A stretch of 64,000 nucleotides of DNA from Desulfobacterales bacterium (GTDB taxonomy: Bacteria; Desulfobacterota; Desulfobacteria; Desulfobacterales; Desulfosalsimonadaceae): NCBI GenBank assembly GCA_034520365.1, contig JAXHNP010000006.1, positions 179,001-243,000 of the forward strand, written 5' to 3'. Numbering within the stretch: the stretch's first letter is position 1; every line of letters begins with the position of its first letter. Below are positions 43,501 to 51,500 of the stretch, piece by piece. The notes under the pieces are model-generated. The model ran no database searches and had not been told where the DNA came from. It saw nothing but the letters and a program-made list of their open reading frames with translations. Both the position numbers and the translations under genes were made by a program.

Positions 43501-43714
43501 ACTTCTGCCCCTGTTGTTTGAAAAAAGCCTCCAGGCACAGATCCTAATTCCGCTGGTCATCAGCACCGCCTTTGGCTTAATGGCGAGCACCGTGCTGGTG
43601 CTGCTGGCAATCCCCTGCATGTACCTGGTACTCGGGGATCTCGGCATCGTGGAAAAAATCGGGACCGACGCCGGCGGATCGCTTGAGAAAAACGAGGAGG
43701 CAGGAGAATCATAA
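40582..43714 (+). CDS. RND-family efflux pump (frameshift near 3' end)
   Basis: An inner-membrane proton-driven exporter of the AcrB/hydrophobe family with twelve helices and two large periplasmic loops. Motifs include the start MIRFFTGHPTAANLFMIVFL, LLMDDAIVIAENIMAHRQAG (helix 4 Asp pair) and the late helix MLGFIGIFILLSFQFKTYTE. The frame breaks at 43354 in a run of six G: IALGGGGQ then stop. Two more G restore IALGGVVVNDSILLVIFLKN, carrying on to 43714. The expected length is about 1,044 residues. A sequence error is likely. Confidence 0.92.
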
Positions 43715-43734
43715 TAGAGATTAAACGTGTTTAC

Positions 43735-43827
43735 GCATCGGCCCAAGAGGAAGACCGCATCGGCCCGGGCAAGCACGAGGAGTTTCATCAGCTTTTACAT
43801 CGGGTGAAACAGACTTACACCGATTAA
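43735..43827 (+). pseudogene. Duplicated tail of a hemerythrin-like gene
   Basis: The frame ...EEDRIGPGKHEEFHQLLHRV...YTD and the following bases (TAAGGCCTTACATAAACC) closely match the last 35 codons and trailer of the hemerythrin gene at 45854-46435. The head of the gene is missing. It shows that a tandem duplication or recombination once involved the hcp-hemerythrin segment. Confidence 0.75.
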
Positions 43828-43889
43828 GGCCTTACATAAACCTTGTTTTTATCCGATATCAGGTCGAAACCCTAAATGCCCCGCTTTTA

Positions 43890-43903
43890 TTGATTTAAGT
43901 CAA
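43890..43903 (+). promoter_or_regulatory. Crp/Fnr-type box upstream of hcp
   Basis: TTGATTTAAGTCAA, with a -10-like GATAGT about 30 bp downstream. The hcp ATG is at 44066, leaving a long leader of about 125 bases. Confidence 0.7.
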
Positions 43904-44065
43904 TGCGGCGATAAGGATTTTATGGGATAGTTTGATCCATTCTTTTACACGCATCCGCAAATACCGCCACATGGGTGTAATCGTCTTTGGTTCGGATTCA
44001 ACATTTTAGATCAAAAAAAATTTGTAAATTCAAGCAAACTCTAAAAAAGACAAAGGAGAGAACCC

Positions 44066-45712
44066 ATGTTTTGTTTTCAATGTCAGGAAACAGCCAAGAA
44101 CCAGGGCTGCACAGTCAAGGGCGTGTGCGGCAAACCGGAAAATACCGCGGATTTGCAGGACCTGCTCATTTATGTATGCAAGGGCATTTCCGTATACGGG
44201 GAAAAGTTAAAGGAGCAGGGCACCGTGGATAAAGACGCGGGCAACTTTATCTGCAAGACCCTTTTTTCAACCATTACCAACGTGGCATGGTCAGATGACG
44301 TGATTATCGACCGGATTCTTGAAGCGCTCAAGGTGCGCGATACCATAAAGCAGAAGGCCGGCTCCGCCGTATCCGGCGCGCTTCCGGATTGCGCTACCTG
44401 GTCCCCAGCTGACCGGGATGAAATTCTGTCTAAAGCCCTGTCCGACGAAGTCCGCATCACGGCAACCGAAAATGAGGATGCACGGTCTTTGCGGGAGCTG
44501 CTTGTTATCGGCACCAAGGGAATTGCCGCTTATGCCGATCACGCAGCCATCCTGGGCCATGAAAAAGAGGATATCTACGGATTTATCATGGAAGCTTTGG
44601 CCTCAATCACAAAGGATCTGCCCACCGATGACATGATCGCCATGGTCATGAAAGCCGGGGATACGGCGGTAAATACCATGGCCCTGCTGGATACAGCCAA
44701 TACGGAAGCTTATGGAAATCCGGAAATCACGGAGATCAACATCGGGGTTCGAAACAATCCCGGCATCCTGATCAGCGGCCATGACCTAAAGGACATGGAG
44801 GAACTGCTCAAGCAGACCGAGGGCACAGGGGTTGATGTTTACACCCACGGAGAGATGCTGCCGGCCAATTGCTATCCGGCGTTCAAGAAATATGATCATT
44901 TTGTGGGCAATTACGGCGGATCCTGGTGGCACCAGAACAAGGAGTTCGAGTCTTTTAACGGCCCCCTTATTTTGACCACCAACTGCCTGATTCCCATTAA
45001 AAAGGACAACTCCTACCTGGACCGGCTGTTTACCACCGGGGTTGTGAATTACCCCGCAGCCCAACACATCGCGGACCGGCCGGAAGGCGGGGTCAAGGAT
45101 TTTTCGCCTGTGATCGAGATGGCCAAAAAATGTCAGCCGCCCGAGCAGATCGAATCCGGCAAAATTATGGGCGGGTTTGCCCACAACCAGGTGCTGGCCC
45201 TGGCGGACAAGGTGGTTGAAGCGGTCAAATCCGGGGCAATCAAGCGCTTTGTGGTCATGGCCGGCTGTGACGGGCGCCAGAAGTCCCGAAGCTACTTCAC
45301 CGAGGTGGCTCAGAATCTGCCCAAGGATACGGTCATCCTTACGGCCGGATGCGCCAAGTACCGCTATAACAAGCTCGACCTGGGCGATATCGGCGGTATC
45401 CCCAGAATTCTCGATGCGGGGCAGTGCAACGATTCTTACTCCCTTGCCGTGATTGCGTTGAAACTAAAGGAGGCGTTCGGGCTGGACAATATCAATGAAC
45501 TGCCCATCTCCTATGATATTGCCTGGTACGAGCAAAAAGCCGTGGCCGTTCTTCTGGCGCTTTTGAGTCTGGGCGTCCAGGGTATCCGGCTGGGCCCCAC
45601 GCTGCCGGCTTTTCTGTCGCCCAATGTGGCCAATGTGCTGGTGGATAAATTCGATATCAAGCCGATCGGCACGGTGGAAGACGACATTGCCGCCATGATG
45701 GCCGGAAAATAA
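44066..45712 (+). CDS. hcp: Hybrid cluster protein (hydroxylamine/NO reductase)
   Basis: A 548-residue Hcp of the anaerobe (class I) type. The N-terminal Cys C3, C6, C15 and C21 ([20 protein letters not shown]) hold the 4Fe-4S cluster. Hybrid-cluster ligands lie in [53 protein letters not shown] and [10 protein letters not shown]. Hcp reduces NO to N2O and is a standard target of NO-sensing Crp/Fnr regulators. AAAGGAGAG precedes the ATG. It sits before the hemerythrin and NO reductase genes. Confidence 0.95.
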   Translation: MFCFQCQETAKNQGCTVKGVCGKPENTADLQDLLIYVCKGISVYGEKLKEQGTVDKDAGNFICKTLFSTITNVAWSDDVIIDRILEALKVRDTIKQKAGSAVSGALPDCATWSPADRDEILSKALSDEVRITATENEDARSLRELLVIGTKGIAAYADHAAILGHEKEDIYGFIMEALASITKDLPTDDMIAMVMKAGDTAVNTMALLDTANTEAYGNPEITEINIGVRNNPGILISGHDLKDMEELLKQTEGTGVDVYTHGEMLPANCYPAFKKYDHFVGNYGGSWWHQNKEFESFNGPLILTTNCLIPIKKDNSYLDRLFTTGVVNYPAAQHIADRPEGGVKDFSPVIEMAKKCQPPEQIESGKIMGGFAHNQVLALADKVVEAVKSGAIKRFVVMAGCDGRQKSRSYFTEVAQNLPKDTVILTAGCAKYRYNKLDLGDIGGIPRILDAGQCNDSYSLAVIALKLKEAFGLDNINELPISYDIAWYEQKAVAVLLALLSLGVQGIRLGPTLPAFLSPNVANVLVDKFDIKPIGTVEDDIAAMMAGK

Positions 45713-45738
45713 GTTTTTTAAACAAAAATCGAGATTGT

Positions 45739-45773
45739 TCGGCACTTCCGGGGAGATGATCCGGGAGTGCCGA
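45739..45773 (+). terminator. Hairpin after hcp
   Basis: TCGGCACTTCCGG pairs with CCGGGAGTGCCGA (one mismatch, 13-bp stem), followed by a T-rich stretch. It may end or attenuate hcp transcription before the hemerythrin gene. Confidence 0.65.
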
Positions 45774-45853
45774 TCAATCCTTTTCTCCGGGTTTCCTACC
45801 GACTCAGTCATAAGGGAGAACACCCGGTGACCAACAACCGATGGGGGTTATCT

Positions 45854-46435
45854 ATGGGACCGATTGCGGACCTTAAAGAAGAACACCAGGGCGTGAAAAC
45901 CATGCTTCGGATTATTGAAGCCGCGTCGAAAAGATACGGGGGCGGCCATGAAGTCGATACCAGGGATTTTGATGCCATCCTTGAATTCTTGACCGTTTTT
46001 GTGGACCGCTGCCACCATGGCAAAGAGGAGGATTTTCTGTTTCCCGCATTGGAGGCCGCCGGTGTGCCGCGGGATCAGGGCCCCATCGGGGTTTTGCTGC
46101 ATGAACACGAGCAGGGCCGCCGGCTTGTTGCAGGGCTTAGGAATGCGGCTAAAGACTTCACACCCGGGGATAAGACAGCCGGCAAAACAATCGAGAAAAC
46201 CGCCCTGGATTACGTCGCCCTGTTGGGCAGCCATATTGAAAAGGAAGAAAGCGTACTTTTTCCAATGGCGGTTGACATGCTTGGCACGGACAAACAAGCC
46301 GAGCTGTCGGAGGCATTTGAAAAACTGGAAGAAGAACGCATCGGTTCCGGCAAGCACGAGGAATTTCATCAGCTTTTACATCGGTTTGAAACAGGTTTAC
46401 ACCGACTAAGGCCTGACATAAACCCTTACAATTAA
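45854..46435 (+). CDS. Hemerythrin-like di-iron protein
   Basis: A 193-residue four-helix hemerythrin-domain protein. Metal-ligand candidates are the His/Glu in ADLKEEHQGVKTML, DRCHHGKEEDFLFPALEAAG, LLHEHEQGRRLV and LLGSHIEKEESVLFPMAVDM. Such proteins bind O2 or NO, or act in NO repair (compare YtfE/ScdA, although their Cys domain is lacking here). ATG 45854 (MGPIADLKEEH) is chosen over a longer unconserved frame from 45767. The NO reductase gene starts 15 bp after the stop. A copy of its tail lies at 43.7-43.8 kb. Confidence 0.88.
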   Translation: MGPIADLKEEHQGVKTMLRIIEAASKRYGGGHEVDTRDFDAILEFLTVFVDRCHHGKEEDFLFPALEAAGVPRDQGPIGVLLHEHEQGRRLVAGLRNAAKDFTPGDKTAGKTIEKTALDYVALLGSHIEKEESVLFPMAVDMLGTDKQAELSEAFEKLEEERIGSGKHEEFHQLLHRFETGLHRLRPDINPYN

Positions 46436-46449
46436 CTGGAGGCGGGAAA

Positions 46450-48705
46450 ATGCAGAATCCAAGGCTTCGGGCCATATTTTTGTTTGTGCTGGCGCTGACG
46501 TTCGGCGTCTTGATCCTGGGCGGTTACGTAATCAACAAGGAAAAACCGCCGATCCCGGAAAAAGTGGTCAGCCAGAACGGAGAGGTCATATTCACCGGCG
46601 ATGACATTATCTCCGGCCAGAAATACTACTTTTCCAGGGGCGGCCAGCATATCGGCACCATCTGGGGGCACGGCAGCTACCTGGCCCCGGATTGGTCAGC
46701 GGATTTTCTGCATAGAATGGGGCTTTACATGGCCGCCCGGCATCATGGTCTCGCCCCCGATGCCGCCCGCGGATTTTCCCAAGAAGATTTTGAACAGCTT
46801 CCCGCCCAGGAGCGGGCCAGGCTTCGGGCCCTTGTCACAAAAGAAATCAAGACCAACCGGTACGACCCGCAAACCGGCACGCTGGTTTTCACCCAGTACC
46901 AGCAAGAGGCGTTTGACGTCCTGTTTGACTATTATCATGCGCTTTTCCGCAACGGAAACGAGTCCATGGGCTTGCAGTCCGGCATTGTCAAAACCCCGGA
47001 AAACGCGTTTGCCGTAAACAGTTTTTTTGCCTGGCTGGCATGGTCTGCCGGGACAGATAGACCGGACAAGAACTATACCTATACCACCAACTGGCCCTAT
47101 GATCCGCTGGTGGGCAACGAGCCGATCCCCGGGACCCTGATATGGTCGATCGTCAGCGTGGTGCTGCTGATTCTCGCCGTTGCCGCCGCCGTTTTTTTCT
47201 ATCTGCGATATATCCGCTACGACGAACACGAGCCCGAGATTCTAAAAGAGTTTGCCGAACCGCAGCCAACACCGAGCCAGAAAGCCCTGCTGCCGTATTT
47301 CGTCGTGGCCATTGCCCTGTTTATCCTCCAGATCGGCCTGGGGGCGGTGACCGCCCATTACACGGTGGAAGGTACATATTTTTTCGGCATTCCCATCGGA
47401 CACATTTTGCCGTACGCGGTGTCACGGACCTGGCACTTACAGCTGGCCGTGTTTTTCATCGCTACCTGCTTTCTGGCGGCCGGGCTTTTCATCGGGCCGT
47501 TTGTGGGGCGCGAGCCAAAGGGACAGCGCTTCTGGGTGCTGTCCTTGTTTGCCGCAATTGTGCTGGTGGTGCTGGGTTCCATGGCCGGGGCGTGGCTTTC
47601 GATCAGCGGATTTTTCGAAAACTTGAGTTTCTACTTTGGCCACCAGGGCTATGAATTTATCGAGTTGGGCCGGGTATGGCAGCTTCTGCTGATTGCCGGC
47701 ATGCTCATCTGGCTGGTGCTGGTGCTGCGCTCCATTGCTCCGGCATTAAAAGACGAAGACGACAAGGGCGGCCTGACCCACATGCTGCTCTACAGCGCCG
47801 TGGCCATACCGCTTTTCTACATGGCGGGCCTGATGTATACCCACGGCAGCCACCTGTCCAATGCCGAGTATTGGCGTTGGTGGGTCGTGCACCTCTGGGT
47901 GGAAGGCTTTTTCGAGGTGTTTGCCACCGTGGTCATGGCCTTTCTGCTGGCCTACATCGGCGCGGTCAGCCGGAAATTCGCCCTGACAACCGTTTATTTT
48001 ATCGTGTTTCTGTATCTGGGAAGCGGTGTCATCGGCACGTTCCATCACCTGTACTGGAGCGGCAGCCCCACTCCGATTATGGCCCTGGGCGCCGTTTTTT
48101 CCGCCCTGGAGGTGGTGCCGCTGACCCTGCTCGGTTTCGAGGTGCTCCACAACCTGCGGGTCATTGATGCCGGGGGCCGGGACTATGCCTACAAGTGGCC
48201 CATCTATTTCTTTATATCCGTGGCCTTCTGGAACCTGGTGGGCGCGGGGGTTTTCGGCTTTTTGATCAATCCGCCGATTGTGCTTTATTACGCCCAGGGC
48301 ATCAATACCACGCCCATTCACTCCCATGCTGCGCTGTTCGGGGTTTACGGCATGCTGGCGATCTCGCTGATGCTGTTTTCCGTGCGCCATATCGTTTTGC
48401 GCCGGGCGTGGTCGGACCGGCTTCTGAAATGGAGCTTCTGGGGATTAAACGGCGGGCTTGCCGCCATGGTCGTGTTCAGCCTGATCCCCTCCGGCTTTTA
48501 CCAGCTCTATTATGCGATCAAGGACGGTCTGTGGTATGCCAGGAGCCCGGAAATCGCATCCGGCCCGGTGATCCAAGCGTTTTCCTGGGCGCGGCTGGTA
48601 CCGGACGTAATTTTTGCCGCAGGCGCCATCCTGCTGTTTTTCTTCCTGGTGCGGGCCATATGGCTGTCTTTTATCAGGCCGCGACAGGATGGAGTGAATG
48701 CATAA
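46450..48705 (+). CDS. norB: Quinol-dependent nitric oxide reductase (qNOR)
   Basis: A 751-residue single-subunit NO reductase with about 14 helices. After the first helix, a periplasmic domain (70-215) replaces the cytochrome c subunit. The haem and FeB region is intact: YAVSRTWHLQLAVFF, VHLWVEGFFEVFATVVMAFL (His and Glu) and IGTFHHLYWSGSPTP (His-His). The conserved His of the quinol site in TWHLQLA and the Glu pair of the active site are kept, arguing for true NOR rather than NO dismutase. GGAGG precedes the ATG. It is translated with hemerythrin, so the pair should detoxify NO. Confidence 0.94.
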   Translation: MQNPRLRAIFLFVLALTFGVLILGGYVINKEKPPIPEKVVSQNGEVIFTGDDIISGQKYYFSRGGQHIGTIWGHGSYLAPDWSADFLHRMGLYMAARHHGLAPDAARGFSQEDFEQLPAQERARLRALVTKEIKTNRYDPQTGTLVFTQYQQEAFDVLFDYYHALFRNGNESMGLQSGIVKTPENAFAVNSFFAWLAWSAGTDRPDKNYTYTTNWPYDPLVGNEPIPGTLIWSIVSVVLLILAVAAAVFFYLRYIRYDEHEPEILKEFAEPQPTPSQKALLPYFVVAIALFILQIGLGAVTAHYTVEGTYFFGIPIGHILPYAVSRTWHLQLAVFFIATCFLAAGLFIGPFVGREPKGQRFWVLSLFAAIVLVVLGSMAGAWLSISGFFENLSFYFGHQGYEFIELGRVWQLLLIAGMLIWLVLVLRSIAPALKDEDDKGGLTHMLLYSAVAIPLFYMAGLMYTHGSHLSNAEYWRWWVVHLWVEGFFEVFATVVMAFLLAYIGAVSRKFALTTVYFIVFLYLGSGVIGTFHHLYWSGSPTPIMALGAVFSALEVVPLTLLGFEVLHNLRVIDAGGRDYAYKWPIYFFISVAFWNLVGAGVFGFLINPPIVLYYAQGINTTPIHSHAALFGVYGMLAISLMLFSVRHIVLRRAWSDRLLKWSFWGLNGGLAAMVVFSLIPSGFYQLYYAIKDGLWYARSPEIASGPVIQAFSWARLVPDVIFAAGAILLFFFLVRAIWLSFIRPRQDGVNA

Positions 48706-48731
48706 GATTCAACTTTTAAAGGAGGTATGTC

Positions 48732-49343
48732 ATGCCGTTTAACTCCGATGATTCGGGCACCTCGCCCGTGGACCTTGAAAACGAGGACATCATTGCCGCT
48801 ATGAAGGAAATGCAGGGCTATATTGATATCACGCCCGCAGATTTCATGGAAATCTACCGGTTTGCCTACAACCATGCAGTGGATCGCATCGCCCGGTCCA
48901 TGCGCGCACAGGATATCATGACGCAATCGGTGATTTCCGTGCGCAAAGACACGTCCTTGCTCGAAACCGCGGAACGAATGGCGGCGGCCAACATATCCGG
49001 CCTTCCGGTAGTCGACAGCAATGACGCGGTCATCGGGGTGATCTCGGAAAAGGATTTTTTGAAAAAAATGGGGGCCGAGCCCTCGGGTTCGTTTATGGGC
49101 GTGATCAGCCAGTGTCTGAAAAACAAGGGCTGCGTGGCGCTTCCCATCCGGGGCAAGACTGCTGCAGATATCATGTCCGCACCGGCGGTAACAGTGGATG
49201 CGGCGCGCCCCTTGTCCGAGATTTCTCAATTGTTTGCGGAGAAAAAAATCAACCGGGTGCCGGTGGTGGATTCCGGCGGCCGGCTGATCGGCATTGTCAG
49301 CCGGGCGGACATGGTGCACTCGTTTTTTGCAAAAGTCTGTTAA
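48732..49343 (+). CDS. CBS-domain pair protein
   Basis: A 203-residue protein. An N-terminal helical part with DIIAAMKEMQGYIDITPADF is followed by two CBS domains: DIMTQSVISVRKDTSLLETA...VVDSNDAVIGVISEKDFL and DIMSAPAVTVDAARPLSEIS...VVDSGGRLIGIVSRADMV. CBS pairs bind adenine nucleotides and regulate partner proteins. AAAGGAGG is at good spacing. It lies between NO reductase and HPP genes in one operon, so a link to energy sensing for transport is possible. Confidence 0.9.
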   Translation: MPFNSDDSGTSPVDLENEDIIAAMKEMQGYIDITPADFMEIYRFAYNHAVDRIARSMRAQDIMTQSVISVRKDTSLLETAERMAAANISGLPVVDSNDAVIGVISEKDFLKKMGAEPSGSFMGVISQCLKNKGCVALPIRGKTAADIMSAPAVTVDAARPLSEISQLFAEKKINRVPVVDSGGRLIGIVSRADMVHSFFAKVC

Positions 49344-49353
49344 GGAAAGATAT

Positions 49354-49890
49354 ATGCAGTATTTCAGAAAAATGAAAGGCGTTACCACGAGTCCGCCCAG
49401 AGTGAGCATCGACGAAATGATTTGGTCCTGGGTGGGCTCTTTTCTGGGTATTGCGGCAGTCGCTCTGGTGCACTACCGCATTCTTACGGATTCCGACCTG
49501 GTGATGATCATAGGGTCATTCGGCGCATCCGCCGTATTGATCTATGGCGCCATCCGAAGTCCGCTGGCCCAGCCCAGAAATCTCATGGGCGGGCACATGA
49601 TTTCCGCTGTGATCGGGGTGGCGGCATTCAAGCTGCTGGGGGTAAGCATGCCCCTGGCAGCAGCCGTGGCCGTGGCAACGGCCATACTGGTGATGCACGC
49701 CACAAAGACGCTGCATCCGCCCGGAGGCGCCACCGCCCTGATTGCCGTGATCGGCAGCGCAAAAATCCACGCGCTGGGTTTCTGGTACGTGCTTGTGCCG
49801 GCCGGCCTCGGTGCGGCGGTAATGCTGGCTGTGGCCCTGCTGGTCAACAACATCGCCCCGCACCGTCGTTACCCGGAGTTCTGGCTGTAA
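49354..49890 (+). CDS. HPP-family membrane protein
   Basis: A 178-residue membrane protein with four helices. ATKTLHPPGGATALIAVIG contains the HPP motif and GSFGASAVLIYGAIRSPLAQ precedes it. Plant and cyanobacterial HPP proteins have been linked to nitrite transport, which fits the nitrate and NO genes nearby. That role here is inference. AAGGAAAG before ATG 49354 decides the start. It is last in the operon and is followed by a hairpin. Confidence 0.88.
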   Translation: MQYFRKMKGVTTSPPRVSIDEMIWSWVGSFLGIAAVALVHYRILTDSDLVMIIGSFGASAVLIYGAIRSPLAQPRNLMGGHMISAVIGVAAFKLLGVSMPLAAAVAVATAILVMHATKTLHPPGGATALIAVIGSAKIHALGFWYVLVPAGLGAAVMLAVALLVNNIAPHRRYPEFWL

Positions 49891-49899
49891 GGCAGCGGC

Positions 49900-49919
49900 A
49901 ACCGGATTCTGATCCGGTT
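49900..49919 (+). terminator. Hairpin after the norB-CBS-HPP operon
   Basis: AACCGGAT-TCTG-ATCCGGTT, a perfect 8-bp stem followed by TTCCTTT, just after the HPP stop. Confidence 0.75.
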
Positions 49920-50145
49920 TTCCTTTAACAGGACTTCAGGGCTTTTTACCGTCATGCCCGTAAAAGACCACCACTGGCAAATGGCAAGAGGCAGCCGGCT
50001 TGCACTTTTTACCACCCCCTGCGACCCCTTGATATCCTGGCGCAGCTTTTGGCCTTTGATTGATTTTACAGGGTAAAAAAATTTTAGGGTAGCACGAAAT
50101 TCTCCCGCGTCAATGCCTGGTCACATAGGCATGGAATTTTTTCCA

Positions 50146-50174
50146 TTGACAGGCCTGCATCTGCATAATAGTAT
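50146..50174 (+). promoter_or_regulatory. Sigma-70-type promoter of the ArsR operon
   Basis: TTGACA (50146-50151), a 17-base spacer and TAGTAT (50169-50174). The start site should fall about 25 bp before the arsR ATG. The rest of the 315-bp gap back to the HPP gene holds only the hairpin at 49900-49919. Confidence 0.55.
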
Positions 50175-50205
50175 CTGCGTAACTGCTTAATTAGATGGAG
50201 GGCGG

Positions 50206-50550
50206 ATGCCAACTGCGGAAAATACTGCGCGGATATTCAAAGTTTTGTCTGTGGACACGCGCGTGCGGATGATCGAACTGCTCAAAAACCGCACCCTGTG
50301 TGTAAACGCAATGGCCAAATCATTGAATATCTCGCCTGCGGCCGTGTCCCAGCATTTGCGGATACTGCGGGACGCAGACATCGTGATCGCCGAAAAACGC
50401 GGTTATTTCGTCCACTACCGGGTCAATGAAGAAACATTGGCCAAATGGCAGAAAACCGCAAACCATCTGCTGGACCCAAGCCCGGCAAAATCCTTTATCA
50501 TAACCGGGCCATTAAAAAATTCAAATTCCAACAAAGGAGGTCTGTCATGA
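50206..50550 (+). CDS. ArsR-family transcriptional repressor
   Basis: A 114-residue winged-helix regulator. ARIFKVLSVDTRVRMIELLK followed by LCVNAMAKSLNISPAAVSQH and LRILRDADIVIAEKRGYFVH is the ArsR pattern. The metal-binding ELCVCDL-type site is reduced to a single Cys (TLCVNAMA), so the signal could be different from arsenite. GGAGG precedes the ATG. It heads an operon with a Cys-rich peptide and a TauE/SafE transporter. Confidence 0.9.
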   Translation: MPTAENTARIFKVLSVDTRVRMIELLKNRTLCVNAMAKSLNISPAAVSQHLRILRDADIVIAEKRGYFVHYRVNEETLAKWQKTANHLLDPSPAKSFIITGPLKNSNSNKGGLS

Positions 50551-50711
50551 GTCAGGACAACAATTGCTGCCAGAAACCCGAGATGCTAAAAGACGCACCC
50601 GAAAAATGCTCCGCCGAGCAGATCCGCATCTGCCACGGAGATGTGCAGAACCATCCCTGCACGTGCAATGACACAAAACCGGAAGCAAGCCCGAAAAAAG
50701 ACGAAAAATAA
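50547..50711 (+). CDS. Small Cys-rich protein (54 aa)
   Basis: A 54-residue protein with six Cys: NNCCQKPEMLKDAPEKC, then IRICHGDVQNHPCTC. The start codon overlaps the ArsR stop (ATGA) and AAAGGAGG precedes it, so it is surely translated with arsR. The length and Cys/His pattern suggest metal or thiol-metabolite binding. I recall similar unnamed peptides beside ArsR/TauE genes in deltaproteobacteria, but no function is established. Confidence 0.8.
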   Translation: MSQDNNCCQKPEMLKDAPEKCSAEQIRICHGDVQNHPCTCNDTKPEASPKKDEK

Positions 50712-50729
50712 GCTTCAGGCGCTGCTGCC

Positions 50730-51485
50730 ATGAACATCTCTGTTGCCCTGTTTGCGGCCATATTTTTCATCTCGTTTCTGCTCACCATGGTGGGGCTGGG
50801 CGGCGGACTGATATTTTCCCCCCTTTTTGTGATCCTGGGATTTACAAAAAGCGCGGCGGCTTCCGCCTCATTGTTTTTAAACCTGGTGGCTGCAGGATCG
50901 GCCGCGTATGCGTACGCACGTAAAAAAATGGTGGATTTCTCCCTTTCCATCCCCCTGATCGTGTCCTCCGCCCTGGCTGCACCCGTGGGCTCCTGGCTCA
51001 ACGTCCGGATCGCCGTTGGCCCGTTTCTTTTGATCATGGCCGTTGTGCTGGCCGCAGCCGGCCTTCGAATGCTGTTTTCTCCGCAGGGGCAGGCGGAGCA
51101 AACCAGTCTGGCGCCATGGAAAAAAATGGCCGGCGGTATTGTCATCGGCGCCTGCATCGGCCTTCTGGGCGGGCTTCTGGGAATCGGCGGGGGCGTATTT
51201 GTGGTCCCGCTGCTCATTTACGTGCTCAAAACCCCCACCAAAATTGCCGCGGCATCATCGACGTTTATCGTGTGCTTTTCTTCGTTGACGGGCTTTCTGG
51301 GCTACGTGTCCATGGGAGCCATCAACTGGTGGTTTATTCTGCCTGCGGCAGTTGCCTCTTTTGCCGGGGGCCAGGTCGGGGCCAGGCTGATGAGCACCCG
51401 GCTGAAGGGCAAAACCGTACGCGTTTTGTTTAGCCTGGTGCTGTTTGCCCTGTGTGCCAGGCTTTTGCACCAATACTTTGCATAA
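50730..51485 (+). CDS. TauE/SafE-family anion exporter
   Basis: A 251-residue membrane protein with about eight helices in two halves, each with the family motif: SFLLTMVGLGGGLIFSPLFV and GACIGLLGGLLGIGGGVFVV. TauE/SafE proteins move sulfite, sulfonates or related organic anions. It follows the Cys-rich peptide by 18 bp and so is likely controlled by the ArsR protein. Confidence 0.9.
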   Translation: MNISVALFAAIFFISFLLTMVGLGGGLIFSPLFVILGFTKSAAASASLFLNLVAAGSAAYAYARKKMVDFSLSIPLIVSSALAAPVGSWLNVRIAVGPFLLIMAVVLAAAGLRMLFSPQGQAEQTSLAPWKKMAGGIVIGACIGLLGGLLGIGGGVFVVPLLIYVLKTPTKIAAASSTFIVCFSSLTGFLGYVSMGAINWWFILPAAVASFAGGQVGARLMSTRLKGKTVRVLFSLVLFALCARLLHQYFA

Positions 51486-51500
51486 CCGAAAGGAAGCGTG

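Noticed and set aside
46450-48705. NO dismutase instead of NO reductase
   Set aside because: The quinol-site His and the active-site Glu/His motifs are those of ordinary qNOR.
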